From: Microbacterium schleiferi
GTDB lineage: Bacteria; Actinomycetota; Actinomycetes; Actinomycetales; Microbacteriaceae
DNA: 64,000 bases
Reading direction: 5' to 3'
NCBI RefSeq assembly: GCF_020781975.1
Contig: NZ_JAJGNI010000007.1
Location: 1 to 64,000, forward strand
The notes under the pieces were generated by a model. That model did not search any database. It saw nothing but the letters and a program-made list of their open reading frames with translations, and was not told where the DNA came from. The position numbers and the translations under genes are program-made. Positions 51,164-59,715 of this stretch are shown here, in pieces. Numbering within the stretch: position 1 is the first letter of the stretch; each line of letters opens with the position of its first letter.

Positions 51164-52906
51164 TCAGCGGCGGGGCGGGCGGCCTTCGCGCTTCGCGGAG
51201 TTGCCGAACCGGTCGGGCTTCAGCTCGATCAGCTTGCCGCTGATGCGTGTGTTCTCGAGGCGCTTCAGGGTGTCACGCGAGAGATCCGCGGGCAGCTCGA
51301 CAAGTGAGAAGTCGGGACGGATCTGGATCGCGCCGAAGTCCTCGCGGCGAAGGCCACCCTCGTTTGCAAGGGCTCCCACGATCTGGCGCGGCTCAACCTT
51401 GTGGCGCCGGCCGACGGAGATCCGGTAGGTCGTTCGGGGTCCGCCTCCGCTGCGCGGGCCGCGGTCGGAGCGGTCGCCACGGTCACGCCCGCCACGCTCG
51501 GGTCGATCCTGCGAATCACGCGAGAACCGAGGCTCGGGTGCGGCATCCGGTTCGAGCAGTAAAGGCGTATCGCCCTGCGCGACGATCGCGAGCGCTGCAG
51601 CGACATCCGCCTCGGGCACGTCGTGGTGCTCGACATAGTGGGCGATGATGTCGCGGAAGATGCCGATCTGAGCCGGATCGGCGAGCGCCGTAGTGATGGC
51701 ATCGTCGAAGCGCGTGAGTCGCGTGGCGTTGACGTCGTCGACGCTCGGCAGCTTCATCTCGGTCAGCGGCTGCCGGGTGGCTTTCTCGATCGCCGTCAGC
51801 ATTCGACGCTCGCGCGGGGTGACGAAGCTGATCGCAGCGCCCGTGCGACCGGCGCGTCCCGTGCGTCCGACGCGGTGGACATACGACTCGGTGTCGATGG
51901 GCAGGTCATAGTTGACGACGTGGCTGATGCGGTCGACGTCGAGACCGCGGGCCGCGACATCCGTGGCGACAAGGATGTCGAGCTTGCCGCTCTTGAGCTG
52001 GTTCACCGTGCGCTCGCGCTGCGCCTGGGCGACGTCGCCGCTGATCGCGGCGGCCGCGTATCCGCGGGCGCGCAGCTTCTCAGCGAGGGTCTCGGTCTCG
52101 TTCTTGGTGCGCGTGAAGACGATCATGCCCTCGAAGTTCTCGACCTCGAGGATGCGCGTGAGCGCATCCAGCTTCTGCGGGTACGACACCATCAGGTACC
52201 GCTGCGAGATGTTGGCCGAAGTCGTTGTCTTGCTCTTGACCGTGATCTCTTCGGGGTCGCTCAGATACTGTGCCGAGATGCGCCGGATCTGCGCCGGCAT
52301 GGTAGCTGAGAACAGGGCTACCTGTTTCGTAGCGGGGGTGTCGGCCAGGATCGACTCGACATCCTCGGCGAAACCCATCTTGAGCATCTCGTCGGCCTCA
52401 TCGAGCACCAGGTACTTCAGCTCCGACAGGTCGAGCGTGCCCTTGTCGAGGTGGTCCATGATGCGGCCGGGGGTGCCGACGACGATGTGCACGCCGCGGC
52501 GCAGTGCCGAGAGTTGCTGACCGTAGCCCTGACCGCCGTAGACGGGAAGGACGTGTACGCCGCGCAGGTGCGATGCGTACTTCTCGAACGCCTCGCACAC
52601 CTGCAGGGCGAGCTCGCGGGTGGGGGCGAGCACGAGCGCCTGCGGGGTCTTCTGCGACAGGTCCAGGCGGGAGAGGATCGGTAGCGCGAACGCTGCAGTC
52701 TTTCCCGTCCCCGTCTGAGCGAGACCGACGACGTCTCGTCCGGCGAGCAGGGGAGGGATCGTCGCAGCTTGGATGGCCGACGGCGTCTCGTATCCGACAT
52801 CCTCCAGCGCCTTCATGACCGCATGGTCGAGACCGAGCTGGGCAAAGGTGGGTTCGGATGCGAGGGGTTCGGCCTCGTCGGTCGCGTTCTCGAGGGAAGA
52901 GGCCAT
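51164..52906 (-). CDS. deaD: DEAD-box RNA helicase, DeaD/CsdA type
   Basis: 580 aa. Q motif (TFAQLGLDHAVMKALEDVGY), Walker A AQTGTGKT near residue 60, DEAD box VLDEADEML, SAT motif, and motif VI HRVGRTGRAGRTG. The C-terminal 75 residues are a DbpA-type RNA-binding domain (TYRISVGRRHKVEPRQIVGA), after a linker rich in Asp/Arg/Gly. Unwinds structured RNA in ribosome assembly and cold adaptation. ATG 52906 is used because sequence before it does not read as helicase. Shares no operon with neighbours; 77 bp follow to the cupin regulator. Confidence 0.95.
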   Translation of the reverse strand: MASSLENATDEAEPLASEPTFAQLGLDHAVMKALEDVGYETPSAIQAATIPPLLAGRDVVGLAQTGTGKTAAFALPILSRLDLSQKTPQALVLAPTRELALQVCEAFEKYASHLRGVHVLPVYGGQGYGQQLSALRRGVHIVVGTPGRIMDHLDKGTLDLSELKYLVLDEADEMLKMGFAEDVESILADTPATKQVALFSATMPAQIRRISAQYLSDPEEITVKSKTTTSANISQRYLMVSYPQKLDALTRILEVENFEGMIVFTRTKNETETLAEKLRARGYAAAAISGDVAQAQRERTVNQLKSGKLDILVATDVAARGLDVDRISHVVNYDLPIDTESYVHRVGRTGRAGRTGAAISFVTPRERRMLTAIEKATRQPLTEMKLPSVDDVNATRLTRFDDAITTALADPAQIGIFRDIIAHYVEHHDVPEADVAAALAIVAQGDTPLLLEPDAAPEPRFSRDSQDRPERGGRDRGDRSDRGPRSGGGPRTTYRISVGRRHKVEPRQIVGALANEGGLRREDFGAIQIRPDFSLVELPADLSRDTLKRLENTRISGKLIELKPDRFGNSAKREGRPPRR

Positions 52907-52983
52907 GGGTGTGACGCTAGTCGCTCCGTGGGTTCGGCGCGATTCCGCATCCGCGCGCGGCTGCGCGTGCCCGTCACCGCGTC

Positions 52984-53538
52984 TCAGGTGTGCAGGTGCG
53001 CACGCTGGCCCTCGCGATCGAAGACCATGACGAGCTCCGCCGGGTCGTTGATCGCGCTGATAGCGTGCGGGGTCATCGTCGAGAACTCCGCAGCCTCGCC
53101 CTGCGCGACCTCGATGTGCCGCCCGCCGAGCTGCAGGAGCACGCGCCCCTCGAGCACGAGGAACCAGTCGAAACCCGGATGCACGCGGGTCGCCGGGATC
53201 TCGCGCTCGGGTTCCAGGCGCATCTTCATCGCCATCGTGCGCCCGTCGACGCGGTTGAGTGCCCAGGTCGTGCGCGCTCCGTTGGTGTGCTGAGTGGGAC
53301 GGATGACGACGTCGTCGTCGTCCGCGGCGCGCAGTAGGTCGTCGACGCTCACCTGCAGTGCTTCTGCCAGCGGCACCAGCACGTCGATACTGAGCGCGCG
53401 CTTGCCGGTCTCGATCCTGCTGACCGTCGAGGCACTGAGGTTGCTGCGATCGGCGATCTCGTCGAGCGAATACCCGAGCGTGGTGCGGATGCTGCGCAAT
53501 CGCATCCGTGCGAGGGTCTCGACATTGGTACTGGCCAT
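52984..53538 (-). CDS. XRE-family regulator with C-terminal cupin domain
   Basis: 184 aa. HTH at residues about 13-65 (YSLDEIADRSNLSASTVSRI) followed by a cupin beta-barrel (VHPGFDWFLVLEGRVLLQLG and GEAAEFSTMTPHAISAI). The cupin binds a small ligand that modulates DNA binding. Divergent from the oxidoreductase-methyltransferase gene across 76 bp containing two overlapping inverted repeats, so it probably controls that gene and itself. Confidence 0.9.
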   Translation of the reverse strand: MASTNVETLARMRLRSIRTTLGYSLDEIADRSNLSASTVSRIETGKRALSIDVLVPLAEALQVSVDDLLRAADDDDVVIRPTQHTNGARTTWALNRVDGRTMAMKMRLEPEREIPATRVHPGFDWFLVLEGRVLLQLGGRHIEVAQGEAAEFSTMTPHAISAINDPAELVMVFDREGQRAHLHT

Positions 53539-53557
53539 GGGTCCAGCATCCGTCTCT

Positions 53558-53592
53558 CTTGCGAATACTGCAAGCTAGCATCCACTATTCGC
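53558..53592. promoter_or_regulatory. Candidate operator of the XRE-cupin regulator
   Basis: Two overlapping inverted repeats: CTTGC-N7-GCAAG (53558-53574) and GCGAATA-N18-TATTCGC (53561-53592). Both fall in the 76-bp region between the divergent regulator and oxidoreductase genes. Confidence 0.5.
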
Positions 53593-53614
53593 CAGACGGG
53601 CCTACCCTCGACGC

Positions 53615-55210
53615 ATGGGCAAACACGACTCGTCTCACCACAACTCTCACGGACCTGCGATGATCCGCCGGTGCGATGTGTCCGTCATCGGCGGCTCGGC
53701 TGCCGGGCTCGCTGGCGCACTCCAGCTCGTCCGCCAGCGCCGCTCGGTGATCCTGGTCGACGACGGCACACCGCGCAACGCGCCGGCCGAGCACATGCAC
53801 AGTTACCTCGGGCGCGAAGGCGCATCGCCGGAACAGCTCCGAGCGATCGGGCGAGAGGAAGTCCGCTCCTACGGCGGCGAGATCCTCTCGGGTCGCGTTC
53901 TCGATGTTCGCCGCGACGGCGAACGGTTCCGCGTCGAACTCTCCGGAGGTGGTGCCCTGCTCGCGCGTCGCGTGCTCGTGGCATCCGGGCTCACCGACGA
54001 ACTGCCCCCGATTGAGGGTCTGGCCGAGCGGTGGGGTCGCGAAGTGATCCACTGTCCGTTCTGTCACGGCTGGGAGGTGCGTGATCAGCGCGTCGTCCAG
54101 ATCGTGACGAGCCCCCTCGCCCTGCACCCGACCCCGCTCATGCGCCACCTGACCGACAGTCTCACTGTGATCTTGCACGATGGGGTGGAGGTGGATGCCG
54201 AGGCCGTGCGGCGACTTGAGGCATCAGGTGTCACCGTGATCGCCGCACCCGCGACCCGGGTGACGGATGCCGACGGCGCGCTCGGCATAGACCTCGCCGA
54301 CGGCACCCGAATCGCCGCCGATGCCGTGCTCGTCGGTGCCCGGTTCCATGCCCGCGTCGAAGCGCTGAGCGGCCTTGGGCTCGCAGCGACTCCGCATGCG
54401 ACCGGGTTCGGGGAGGTGCTCACGGCCGACGCGACAGGCCGAACGGCGGTGGACGGCGTTTTCGCGGCAGGTAACGTCGTCGACCCGAGCCTGCAGGTGC
54501 TTCCTGCCGCAGCGAACGGCAGCATGGTCGGTGCGCAGATCGCTTTCAGCCTCGCCGACGAGGACCTGGCCGCCGGTGACCGCCCGTCGGGCGTCGAAAC
54601 CGAATGGGACGGTCGCTACGGCGGCGAGCAAGTGTGGAGCGGGAATCCGAACGGCACACTCGTCGCCGAGGCATCCGCTCTCATTCCGGGAACCGCGCTG
54701 GATGTCGGCGCCGGCGAGGGCGCGGACGCGCTGTGGCTGTCGGCGAACGGATGGCGCGTCACGGCATCCGATGTCTCCTCCCGTGCTCTCGCGCGCGTCG
54801 AGCACGAAGCGCGGCGCCGGGGTCTTGCCGTGCGCACGTGGCACGTGAATGCCAACAGCGCCCGTCCCTACGGGGACGAGAGATTCGACCTCGTTTCGCT
54901 GCAGTACGGGTCGTTCGCCCGCACGCCAGACGGCAGGGGAGTGCGCAGCCTCCTCGACGCCGTGGCTCCGGGCGGCACCCTGCTGGTCGTCGCACACGAC
55001 ACCGCATGGGCGCGGGAGGCGGTCGACCCCGCCGAGCACACTCCGATGTTCGATCCGGATGCCTACGTCGGCGTCACCGAGATCGTCGCAGCGCTCGCTG
55101 CCGATGCCGGGTGGCGCATCGAGGTGCACGAGAAGCGGCCGCGTCCTGCCGGAGCGGTGAGTGGCCACCACGTCGAGGACGTCGTGCTGCGGGCTGGGCG
55201 AACCGTCTGA
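53615..55210 (+). CDS. Fusion of thioredoxin-reductase-like flavoprotein and SAM methyltransferase
   Basis: 531 aa. Residues about 20-325: FAD-dependent, thioredoxin-reductase-like oxidoreductase with the dinucleotide motif CDVSVIGGSAAGLAGALQL, redox Cys pair in CPFCHGWE and the FAD-binding GVFAAGNVVDP. Residues about 335-525: class I SAM-dependent methyltransferase (WDGRYGGEQVWSGNPNGTLV, motif I ALDVGAGEGADALWL). Such fusions occur in actinobacteria; a link to thiol, metalloid or xenobiotic detoxification is plausible but not shown. The N-terminus is His-rich (HDSSHHNSHG), and ATG at the MIRRCD position is an alternative start. Divergently controlled by the XRE-cupin gene. Confidence 0.9.
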   Translation: MGKHDSSHHNSHGPAMIRRCDVSVIGGSAAGLAGALQLVRQRRSVILVDDGTPRNAPAEHMHSYLGREGASPEQLRAIGREEVRSYGGEILSGRVLDVRRDGERFRVELSGGGALLARRVLVASGLTDELPPIEGLAERWGREVIHCPFCHGWEVRDQRVVQIVTSPLALHPTPLMRHLTDSLTVILHDGVEVDAEAVRRLEASGVTVIAAPATRVTDADGALGIDLADGTRIAADAVLVGARFHARVEALSGLGLAATPHATGFGEVLTADATGRTAVDGVFAAGNVVDPSLQVLPAAANGSMVGAQIAFSLADEDLAAGDRPSGVETEWDGRYGGEQVWSGNPNGTLVAEASALIPGTALDVGAGEGADALWLSANGWRVTASDVSSRALARVEHEARRRGLAVRTWHVNANSARPYGDERFDLVSLQYGSFARTPDGRGVRSLLDAVAPGGTLLVVAHDTAWAREAVDPAEHTPMFDPDAYVGVTEIVAALAADAGWRIEVHEKRPRPAGAVSGHHVEDVVLRAGRTV

Positions 55211-55238
55211 CCGACCCGCTGCGGAAGGTGGCGCGGCC

Positions 55239-55931
55239 TCAGCTGTCGAGCAGGCAGGACAGGCGCTTCTTGCGGCTGTTCTGGGTCACTATCCACGCGA
55301 CATCCGGATCGTCGGTATCCAGCGCGGCGAAGGCGGGAAGACCGTGCGTCGGGTCGGCGGCAACTGCCACGCTCCAGCAGTAGCCGAGCGCCAGGCGTAG
55401 GGTTCGGGAGTCGGGGGTCTTCCGTTCCTCAGGCTCCCGAGTCGCGAGATGCCGGGTCGCGCGCTCGCAGGCATCCAGGGCGAGCGATGCCATCCGCGGA
55501 TCCCGCAGCAGGCGCGGCTCGCAGATCGCCGCGACGGCGGCGCGCTGCACGAGGGGATGGGCGTGGTCGACCCACGCGTCCACGATCGACGCGAGCGCCG
55601 CGGGCTTTGTGTCGCCCAGGAGCTGGAGGCCCAGCGCGACTCCTTCGCGCACGCGCCACCGGGCGTCGGCGGCAAGCTCCAGCGCTCGCTTCTCGGATGC
55701 CGTGCCCTCGGCCCTCGCGCCGAGGGCGGCAGCAGCGCACGTCGCGTGATACTCGTCGCCGGTGGACAGGAGCGTGTCGATGGTGGTCTCGTCGGCCAGA
55801 GGTACATACGCCGAGACCAGCTCGAGGTTGGCGCGCGGTCCCGGAAGCCCCGAGTGCTCCGAGAGGTAGGCCGCCCACTCCGGGGTCGGCATCGCTCGCA
55901 ACGCAGCAGTCCACTGGGTGCGGCCGGTCAT
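55239..55931 (-). CDS. HEAT-repeat-like protein
   Basis: 230 aa of alpha-helical repeats: DEYHATCAAAALGARAEGTA, DARWRVREGVALGLQLLGD, and HPLVQRAAVAAICEPRLL are successive HEAT-type helix pairs. No enzymatic motif. HEAT proteins act as protein-interaction scaffolds. It is convergent with the oxidoreductase gene and alone on its transcript. Confidence 0.75.
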   Translation of the reverse strand: MTGRTQWTAALRAMPTPEWAAYLSEHSGLPGPRANLELVSAYVPLADETTIDTLLSTGDEYHATCAAAALGARAEGTASEKRALELAADARWRVREGVALGLQLLGDTKPAALASIVDAWVDHAHPLVQRAAVAAICEPRLLRDPRMASLALDACERATRHLATREPEERKTPDSRTLRLALGYCWSVAVAADPTHGLPAFAALDTDDPDVAWIVTQNSRKKRLSCLLDS

Positions 55932-55974
55932 ATCCCGACAGTTCGCCGCAGGGGTGGCCGGTGGATACGCGGAA

Positions 55975-56442
55975 CTAGGGCGCCGGAGCCCACACTTCTG
56001 CCGGGTCGATCCGCTGCGAGATCCGGCGACTCATCTCACCGAGCTGTGCGGCCTCCTCGTCGCTGAGTGTGTCGAACACGAACTCGCGAACGAGATCGTG
56101 ATGATCGGGCAGCGCCGACTCCACGAGGTTGTGGCCGGCCGCGGTCAGGATGCCGAGGGTGAACCGTCCGTCCGCCGTATCCGTCTCACGCCGAACGAGC
56201 CCGCGTCGCTCCAGCCGTGTGAACGCGCGGGACAGGCGCGAAAGCGTGGAACTCGCGTAGCCCGCCAGAGTGCTGAGGCGCAGTGTCCGCTCGGGCGCCG
56301 CGTCGAGGGCGTAGAGCAAGCCGAACTCGAAGTGCGTCAGTCCGCAACTCTCCTGCAGCTGCGCGTCAAGGGCTCGGGGGAGGCGCTCCACGAGGGTGGC
56401 AAGCGACGCCCACGTCGCGAGTTGCGCAGTAGTGAGGGGCAT
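55975..56442 (-). CDS. MarR-family transcriptional regulator
   Basis: 155 aa. Winged helix at residues about 35-105: FELGLLYALDAAPERTLRLS-type layout, with recognition helix AGYASSTLSRLSRAFTRLER and wing VRRETDTADGRFTLGILTAA. Divergent from a short-chain dehydrogenase; the 114-bp intergenic region holds a long palindrome that is the obvious operator. Probably represses itself and the dehydrogenase until a phenolic or similar ligand binds. Confidence 0.92.
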   Translation of the reverse strand: MPLTTAQLATWASLATLVERLPRALDAQLQESCGLTHFEFGLLYALDAAPERTLRLSTLAGYASSTLSRLSRAFTRLERRGLVRRETDTADGRFTLGILTAAGHNLVESALPDHHDLVREFVFDTLSDEEAAQLGEMSRRISQRIDPAEVWAPAP

Positions 56443-56457
56443 GGATCGAGCCTAGCC

Positions 56458-56518
56458 CGATTGACTTGCTCAGGAAAGTCATTCGACGTACGGTTGAGTT
56501 TCCTGAGCAAGTCAATCG
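56458..56518. promoter_or_regulatory. Long palindromic operator between marR and the SDR gene
   Basis: Perfect 20-bp arms (CGATTGACTTGCTCAGGAAA and its complement) separated by 21 bp. Each arm contains TTGACTTGC, itself a -35-like element for one of the two divergent promoters. A repressor covering both arms would shut both genes. Confidence 0.85.
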
Positions 56519-56556
56519 GCGAGCCTGCACCCGACGGACGCCAGAACGGAGCATCC

Positions 56557-57348
56557 ATGGACCTGCAACTGACCCGCAAGAGCGCCTTCGTGAGCGGATC
56601 GACCGGCGGAATCGGCTACGCGGTGGCGGACGCGCTCGCCGCCGAGGGAGTGCGGGTTATCGTCAACGGCCGCAGCGCCGAGAGGGTCGAAGAAGCCGTG
56701 GCGAGGCTCCACGTCGCTCATCCCGGCGCTGACGTCTCAGGGATTGCCGCCGACTTCGCAGACCCTGCGCAGGTCACCGACCTCATCGCGCGCCTCGGCG
56801 AGGTCGACGTGCTGATCAACAACGTGGGACTGTTCGGTCTCGGCGCCTTCGAAGAGATCGACGACGCACAGTGGCAGCACTACTTCGACGTCAACGTCAT
56901 GAGCGGCGTTCGGCTCTCGCGGGCGCTGCTTCCCGGGATGCTTGAGCGCGGATGGGGCCGCATCGTCTTCATCGGCAGCGAATCGGGCGTCTCGGTGCCC
57001 GCCGACATGATCCACTACGGCGTCACGAAGGCCGCCCTGATCGCCCTCGCCAACGGCCTGGCCAAGCGGACGCGCAGCACGGCCGTGACAGTGAACACGG
57101 TTCTCGGCGGCCCGACCTATTCAGATGGTGTGGCAGCTGCCATCGAACAGATCGCGCAGGCGCAGGGCGCGCCGATGGATGCGGTGAAGGATGCCGTGAT
57201 CGGCCAGAACGCGACGACCCTGCTCGAGCGGTTCATCGAGCCGACCGAGATCGCGGCGCTGGTCACGTATCTCGCGAGCCCGCTCGCGTCGGCAACCAAC
57301 GGAGCAGCTCTCCGCGCCGATGGTGGAGTGCTCACCACCATCGTGTGA
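56557..57348 (+). CDS. Short-chain dehydrogenase/reductase
   Basis: 263 aa, classical SDR. Cofactor motif SGSTGGIGYAVADAL at residues 13-27 (last Gly of TGxxxGxG replaced by Tyr-Ala), NNVG near residue 90, catalytic Ser in IGSESG, and YxxxK as HYGVTKAA near residue 155. NAD(P)H-dependent oxidoreductase of unknown substrate. Divergent from marR and sharing its operator, so likely induced by the same ligand. Confidence 0.93.
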   Translation: MDLQLTRKSAFVSGSTGGIGYAVADALAAEGVRVIVNGRSAERVEEAVARLHVAHPGADVSGIAADFADPAQVTDLIARLGEVDVLINNVGLFGLGAFEEIDDAQWQHYFDVNVMSGVRLSRALLPGMLERGWGRIVFIGSESGVSVPADMIHYGVTKAALIALANGLAKRTRSTAVTVNTVLGGPTYSDGVAAAIEQIAQAQGAPMDAVKDAVIGQNATTLLERFIEPTEIAALVTYLASPLASATNGAALRADGGVLTTIV

Positions 57349-57409
57349 GACCGGGCTTACCCACGCCTGAGCGCATCGAATCACCAGCCGTCATACCTAC
57401 GGTAGAAGC

Positions 57410-57823
57410 ATGACGGATGCGGGGTGGCGCAGTGGATCCGGCGTCCGCCGCGTCACGGCAGGTGTGGCGCTAGGCGCGGTTATCGCGGCAGGGCTCGGCG
57501 TTCACTTCCTGCTGCCCGACATGGCAGCTACCGACATCGCCGGTGACGCCCTCTACGCGGCGGCGGTCTATGCGTTCATCATCCTGCTCATCCCGCGGCG
57601 GCATCCGCTCCTTGTCGGTGCCATCGCACTGGCCTGGTGCGTGGGCATCGAGCTCTTCCAGCTCACCGGCGTTCCGCTTGCGGCGGGCGCCGCGTTTCCG
57701 CCGGCGATGCTCGTCCTCGGCACTGTCTTCGACCCGCGTGATCTGCTCGTGTACGGGGCGACGATCGTCATCGTCACGGCGACGGATGCCGTCATCCATC
57801 GCGTGCGGGATCACCGGCCCTGA
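57410..57823 (+). CDS. DUF2809-family membrane protein
   Basis: 137 aa, four predicted membrane segments (AGVALGAVIAAGLGVHFLLP, ALYAAAVYAFIILLIP, LLVGAIALAWCVGIELFQLT, LVYGATIVIVTATDAVI). The motif RRHPLLVGAIALAWCVGIE is typical of DUF2809. Function unknown. ATG 57410 is the first start after an upstream TACGGT box. Confidence 0.85.
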   Translation: MTDAGWRSGSGVRRVTAGVALGAVIAAGLGVHFLLPDMAATDIAGDALYAAAVYAFIILLIPRRHPLLVGAIALAWCVGIELFQLTGVPLAAGAAFPPAMLVLGTVFDPRDLLVYGATIVIVTATDAVIHRVRDHRP

Positions 57824-57866
57824 CGCTTCCCAGCCGAGATCGGTACGGTGGTCTGAATCTGGGCCG

Positions 57867-59639
57867 GTGGTGATCAAGGTGTGGGAGCGGTTGCGCGTGC
57901 GAGGTGTCGTCGCGATCTGGTGGCGGGACGTCACCGATGGCACGTTCTTCAATCGGTGGAGCGCGCTGCTGTCGTTCGTGCTTGCAGCCATCGTCGGCGT
58001 GCCCACGGTTCACGGGGCATCCGTCCAGGGCTACCTGCAGGCAGTCGTCATTGGGGCCCTCGGGTGGGTGGTGCTTGCGGCTCTCGCGCTGCCGGCAACG
58101 ATCGCCGAAAGGCGCCTGCGATCACGGCCCGCCCGCGGCATCGTCGTACTCACGACCCTCCTCGCTCTGTGCGTGGTGCGCACGCCGCTCAATGACGCGC
58201 TGAGTCTGTGGCTGTGGGATGTCGGGACGACGGGAGCGTTCGCGCCGCGTGTGATCACGAATATCGTGTCAGGGCTCGCGATGTTCTCCCTCGTCGCCAT
58301 CGCTCTGTCTGAATACGCCCGCCGGCGCGCGATTAGAGCACGCCTCGAGCGCGCGCTCGCGCCGATGCGGGCACGCCTGGAGCGGGCCCGGGTCCAGGCA
58401 GCTGAGGTTGATGAGGTGCTCGCGGCTACCGCACAGCGGCTCCGGGCCTCCCGCAACGTCATGCTCGCCCGTCCCGTCGACTTCGAGACCGTACGCGCCT
58501 ACGCCGAGAAGGTTCGCACCGAAAGTCACCTGCTTGAGGCGCGCGCTGACGCAGTCGATACTTCGGCGCCGGGATCCGGCCCCGTCGCCCTCGCTGCCGA
58601 GCGCCGACGCGGCGTCTCGGAGCGTCTCATGCCGCCGCCGTGGTTCGCGGTCGCGCTGGTCTACGGCTGTGCGACCTTGCCGTTCTCTCTTATGCACGGC
58701 GGAGTCGGGGTGGCGGCGCTCGGAATGGTCGGTCTGGTCCTGATAGACCTCGCTGGGGGGCTGGCCACTCGGCGCTTGCTTCCGGCGCCCGGCGCACGCA
58801 CTCGCCCGATCTTGTTCCTGCTGGTGTGGACGCTCGCCGGCATTGTCGTCGCCGCGATGTCACTCGCGTTGTTGCCGAGCATCGGCATGGTTGGTTTGGT
58901 CGGCATCATCACGATCCCGGGCCTTGCGATCGTGGTCTCGGTCTGCGTCGACGCGCTGCGTTCCGCGCACCTGGCCGCCACACAGTCGCAGCAGCTTCTC
59001 GCGGTCACAGCACGCGATGTGGCTGCAGAGAGCGCGCGCGCATCGGATCCCCTTCGCCATGCTGTAGGCATCCTGCACGGGGGAGTGCAGGGCCAGTGCG
59101 TCATACTCGCCGCGCACGCCGACGAGCGTCAGCCCACCGTCGCTGAGGTTGCTCAGTTCCGCGAGCGAACTGACGACGCGTTTGAGCGGATGCTGGGTCC
59201 GGTCAGTGACATCGAGGTTGGGCGCGGGTCGCGCCACGGTCCGCTCGGTTCCCTCGGTCGGGTGATTTCGGCGTGGCGGGCCGTGCTCGACATCGCCTAC
59301 ACCGCATCCGCTCATGCGCAGGCGGCGCTGCGCGACCGCGACACGGATGAGCGCGCCGCCGAGATCGTCACGGAAGCGTTCGTCAACGCGGTCAAGCACT
59401 CGGGTGCCCGGCACGCGGTCGTCACGCTCGCGACCGAAGACACCGGTCGCGTGCGGGTCAGGATTGTCTCGCCGGGCAGGCTTCCCGCGGCCGAGCAGCA
59501 GGCGTCGGGAATCGGAACGCGAAACGCCGACACCCGGATATACCAATCCGACGATGATGTCGTGCTCGAATCCTTCCTCGCCCCCGTCTCAGATGATCCC
59601 TCCGGTGTTTCTTCGGAGCCCTCTGCCGCGAGCTTCTAG
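57867..59639 (+). CDS. Membrane histidine-kinase-like protein
   Basis: About 590 aa from GTG 57867 (nearby GTG codons are alternatives). Two clusters of membrane segments (WSALLSFVLAAIVGVPTVHG onward, and ILFLLVWTLAGIVVAAMSLA onward) surround a coiled region (RARLERARVQAAEVDEVLAA). The cytosolic C-terminus has a HisKA_3-like phospho-acceptor region (AVGILHGGVQGQCVILAAHA) and a HATPase domain (N box VTEAFVNAVKHSGA, G box SGIGTRNA). Kinase-like ATP binding is well supported. No response regulator gene is adjacent, so it is an orphan sensor. Confidence 0.75.
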   Translation: MVIKVWERLRVRGVVAIWWRDVTDGTFFNRWSALLSFVLAAIVGVPTVHGASVQGYLQAVVIGALGWVVLAALALPATIAERRLRSRPARGIVVLTTLLALCVVRTPLNDALSLWLWDVGTTGAFAPRVITNIVSGLAMFSLVAIALSEYARRRAIRARLERALAPMRARLERARVQAAEVDEVLAATAQRLRASRNVMLARPVDFETVRAYAEKVRTESHLLEARADAVDTSAPGSGPVALAAERRRGVSERLMPPPWFAVALVYGCATLPFSLMHGGVGVAALGMVGLVLIDLAGGLATRRLLPAPGARTRPILFLLVWTLAGIVVAAMSLALLPSIGMVGLVGIITIPGLAIVVSVCVDALRSAHLAATQSQQLLAVTARDVAAESARASDPLRHAVGILHGGVQGQCVILAAHADERQPTVAEVAQFRERTDDAFERMLGPVSDIEVGRGSRHGPLGSLGRVISAWRAVLDIAYTASAHAQAALRDRDTDERAAEIVTEAFVNAVKHSGARHAVVTLATEDTGRVRVRIVSPGRLPAAEQQASGIGTRNADTRIYQSDDDVVLESFLAPVSDDPSGVSSEPSAASF

Positions 59640-59695
59640 TTTCCCTGTTCGGGCAGCTCGGAGGCCCGTCGGCTTTTGCCCCGCGGACCCGGGAA

Positions 59696-59710
59696 CATTG
59701 TGTAACAATG
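59696..59710. promoter_or_regulatory. Candidate GntR operator upstream of the exporter gene
   Basis: CATTGT-GTA-ACAATG, a perfect 6-bp-arm inverted repeat ending five bases before the GTG start. It resembles the short AT-rich operators of GntR proteins, and a GntR gene follows in the same operon. Confidence 0.5.
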
Positions 59711-59715
59711 CTGCG

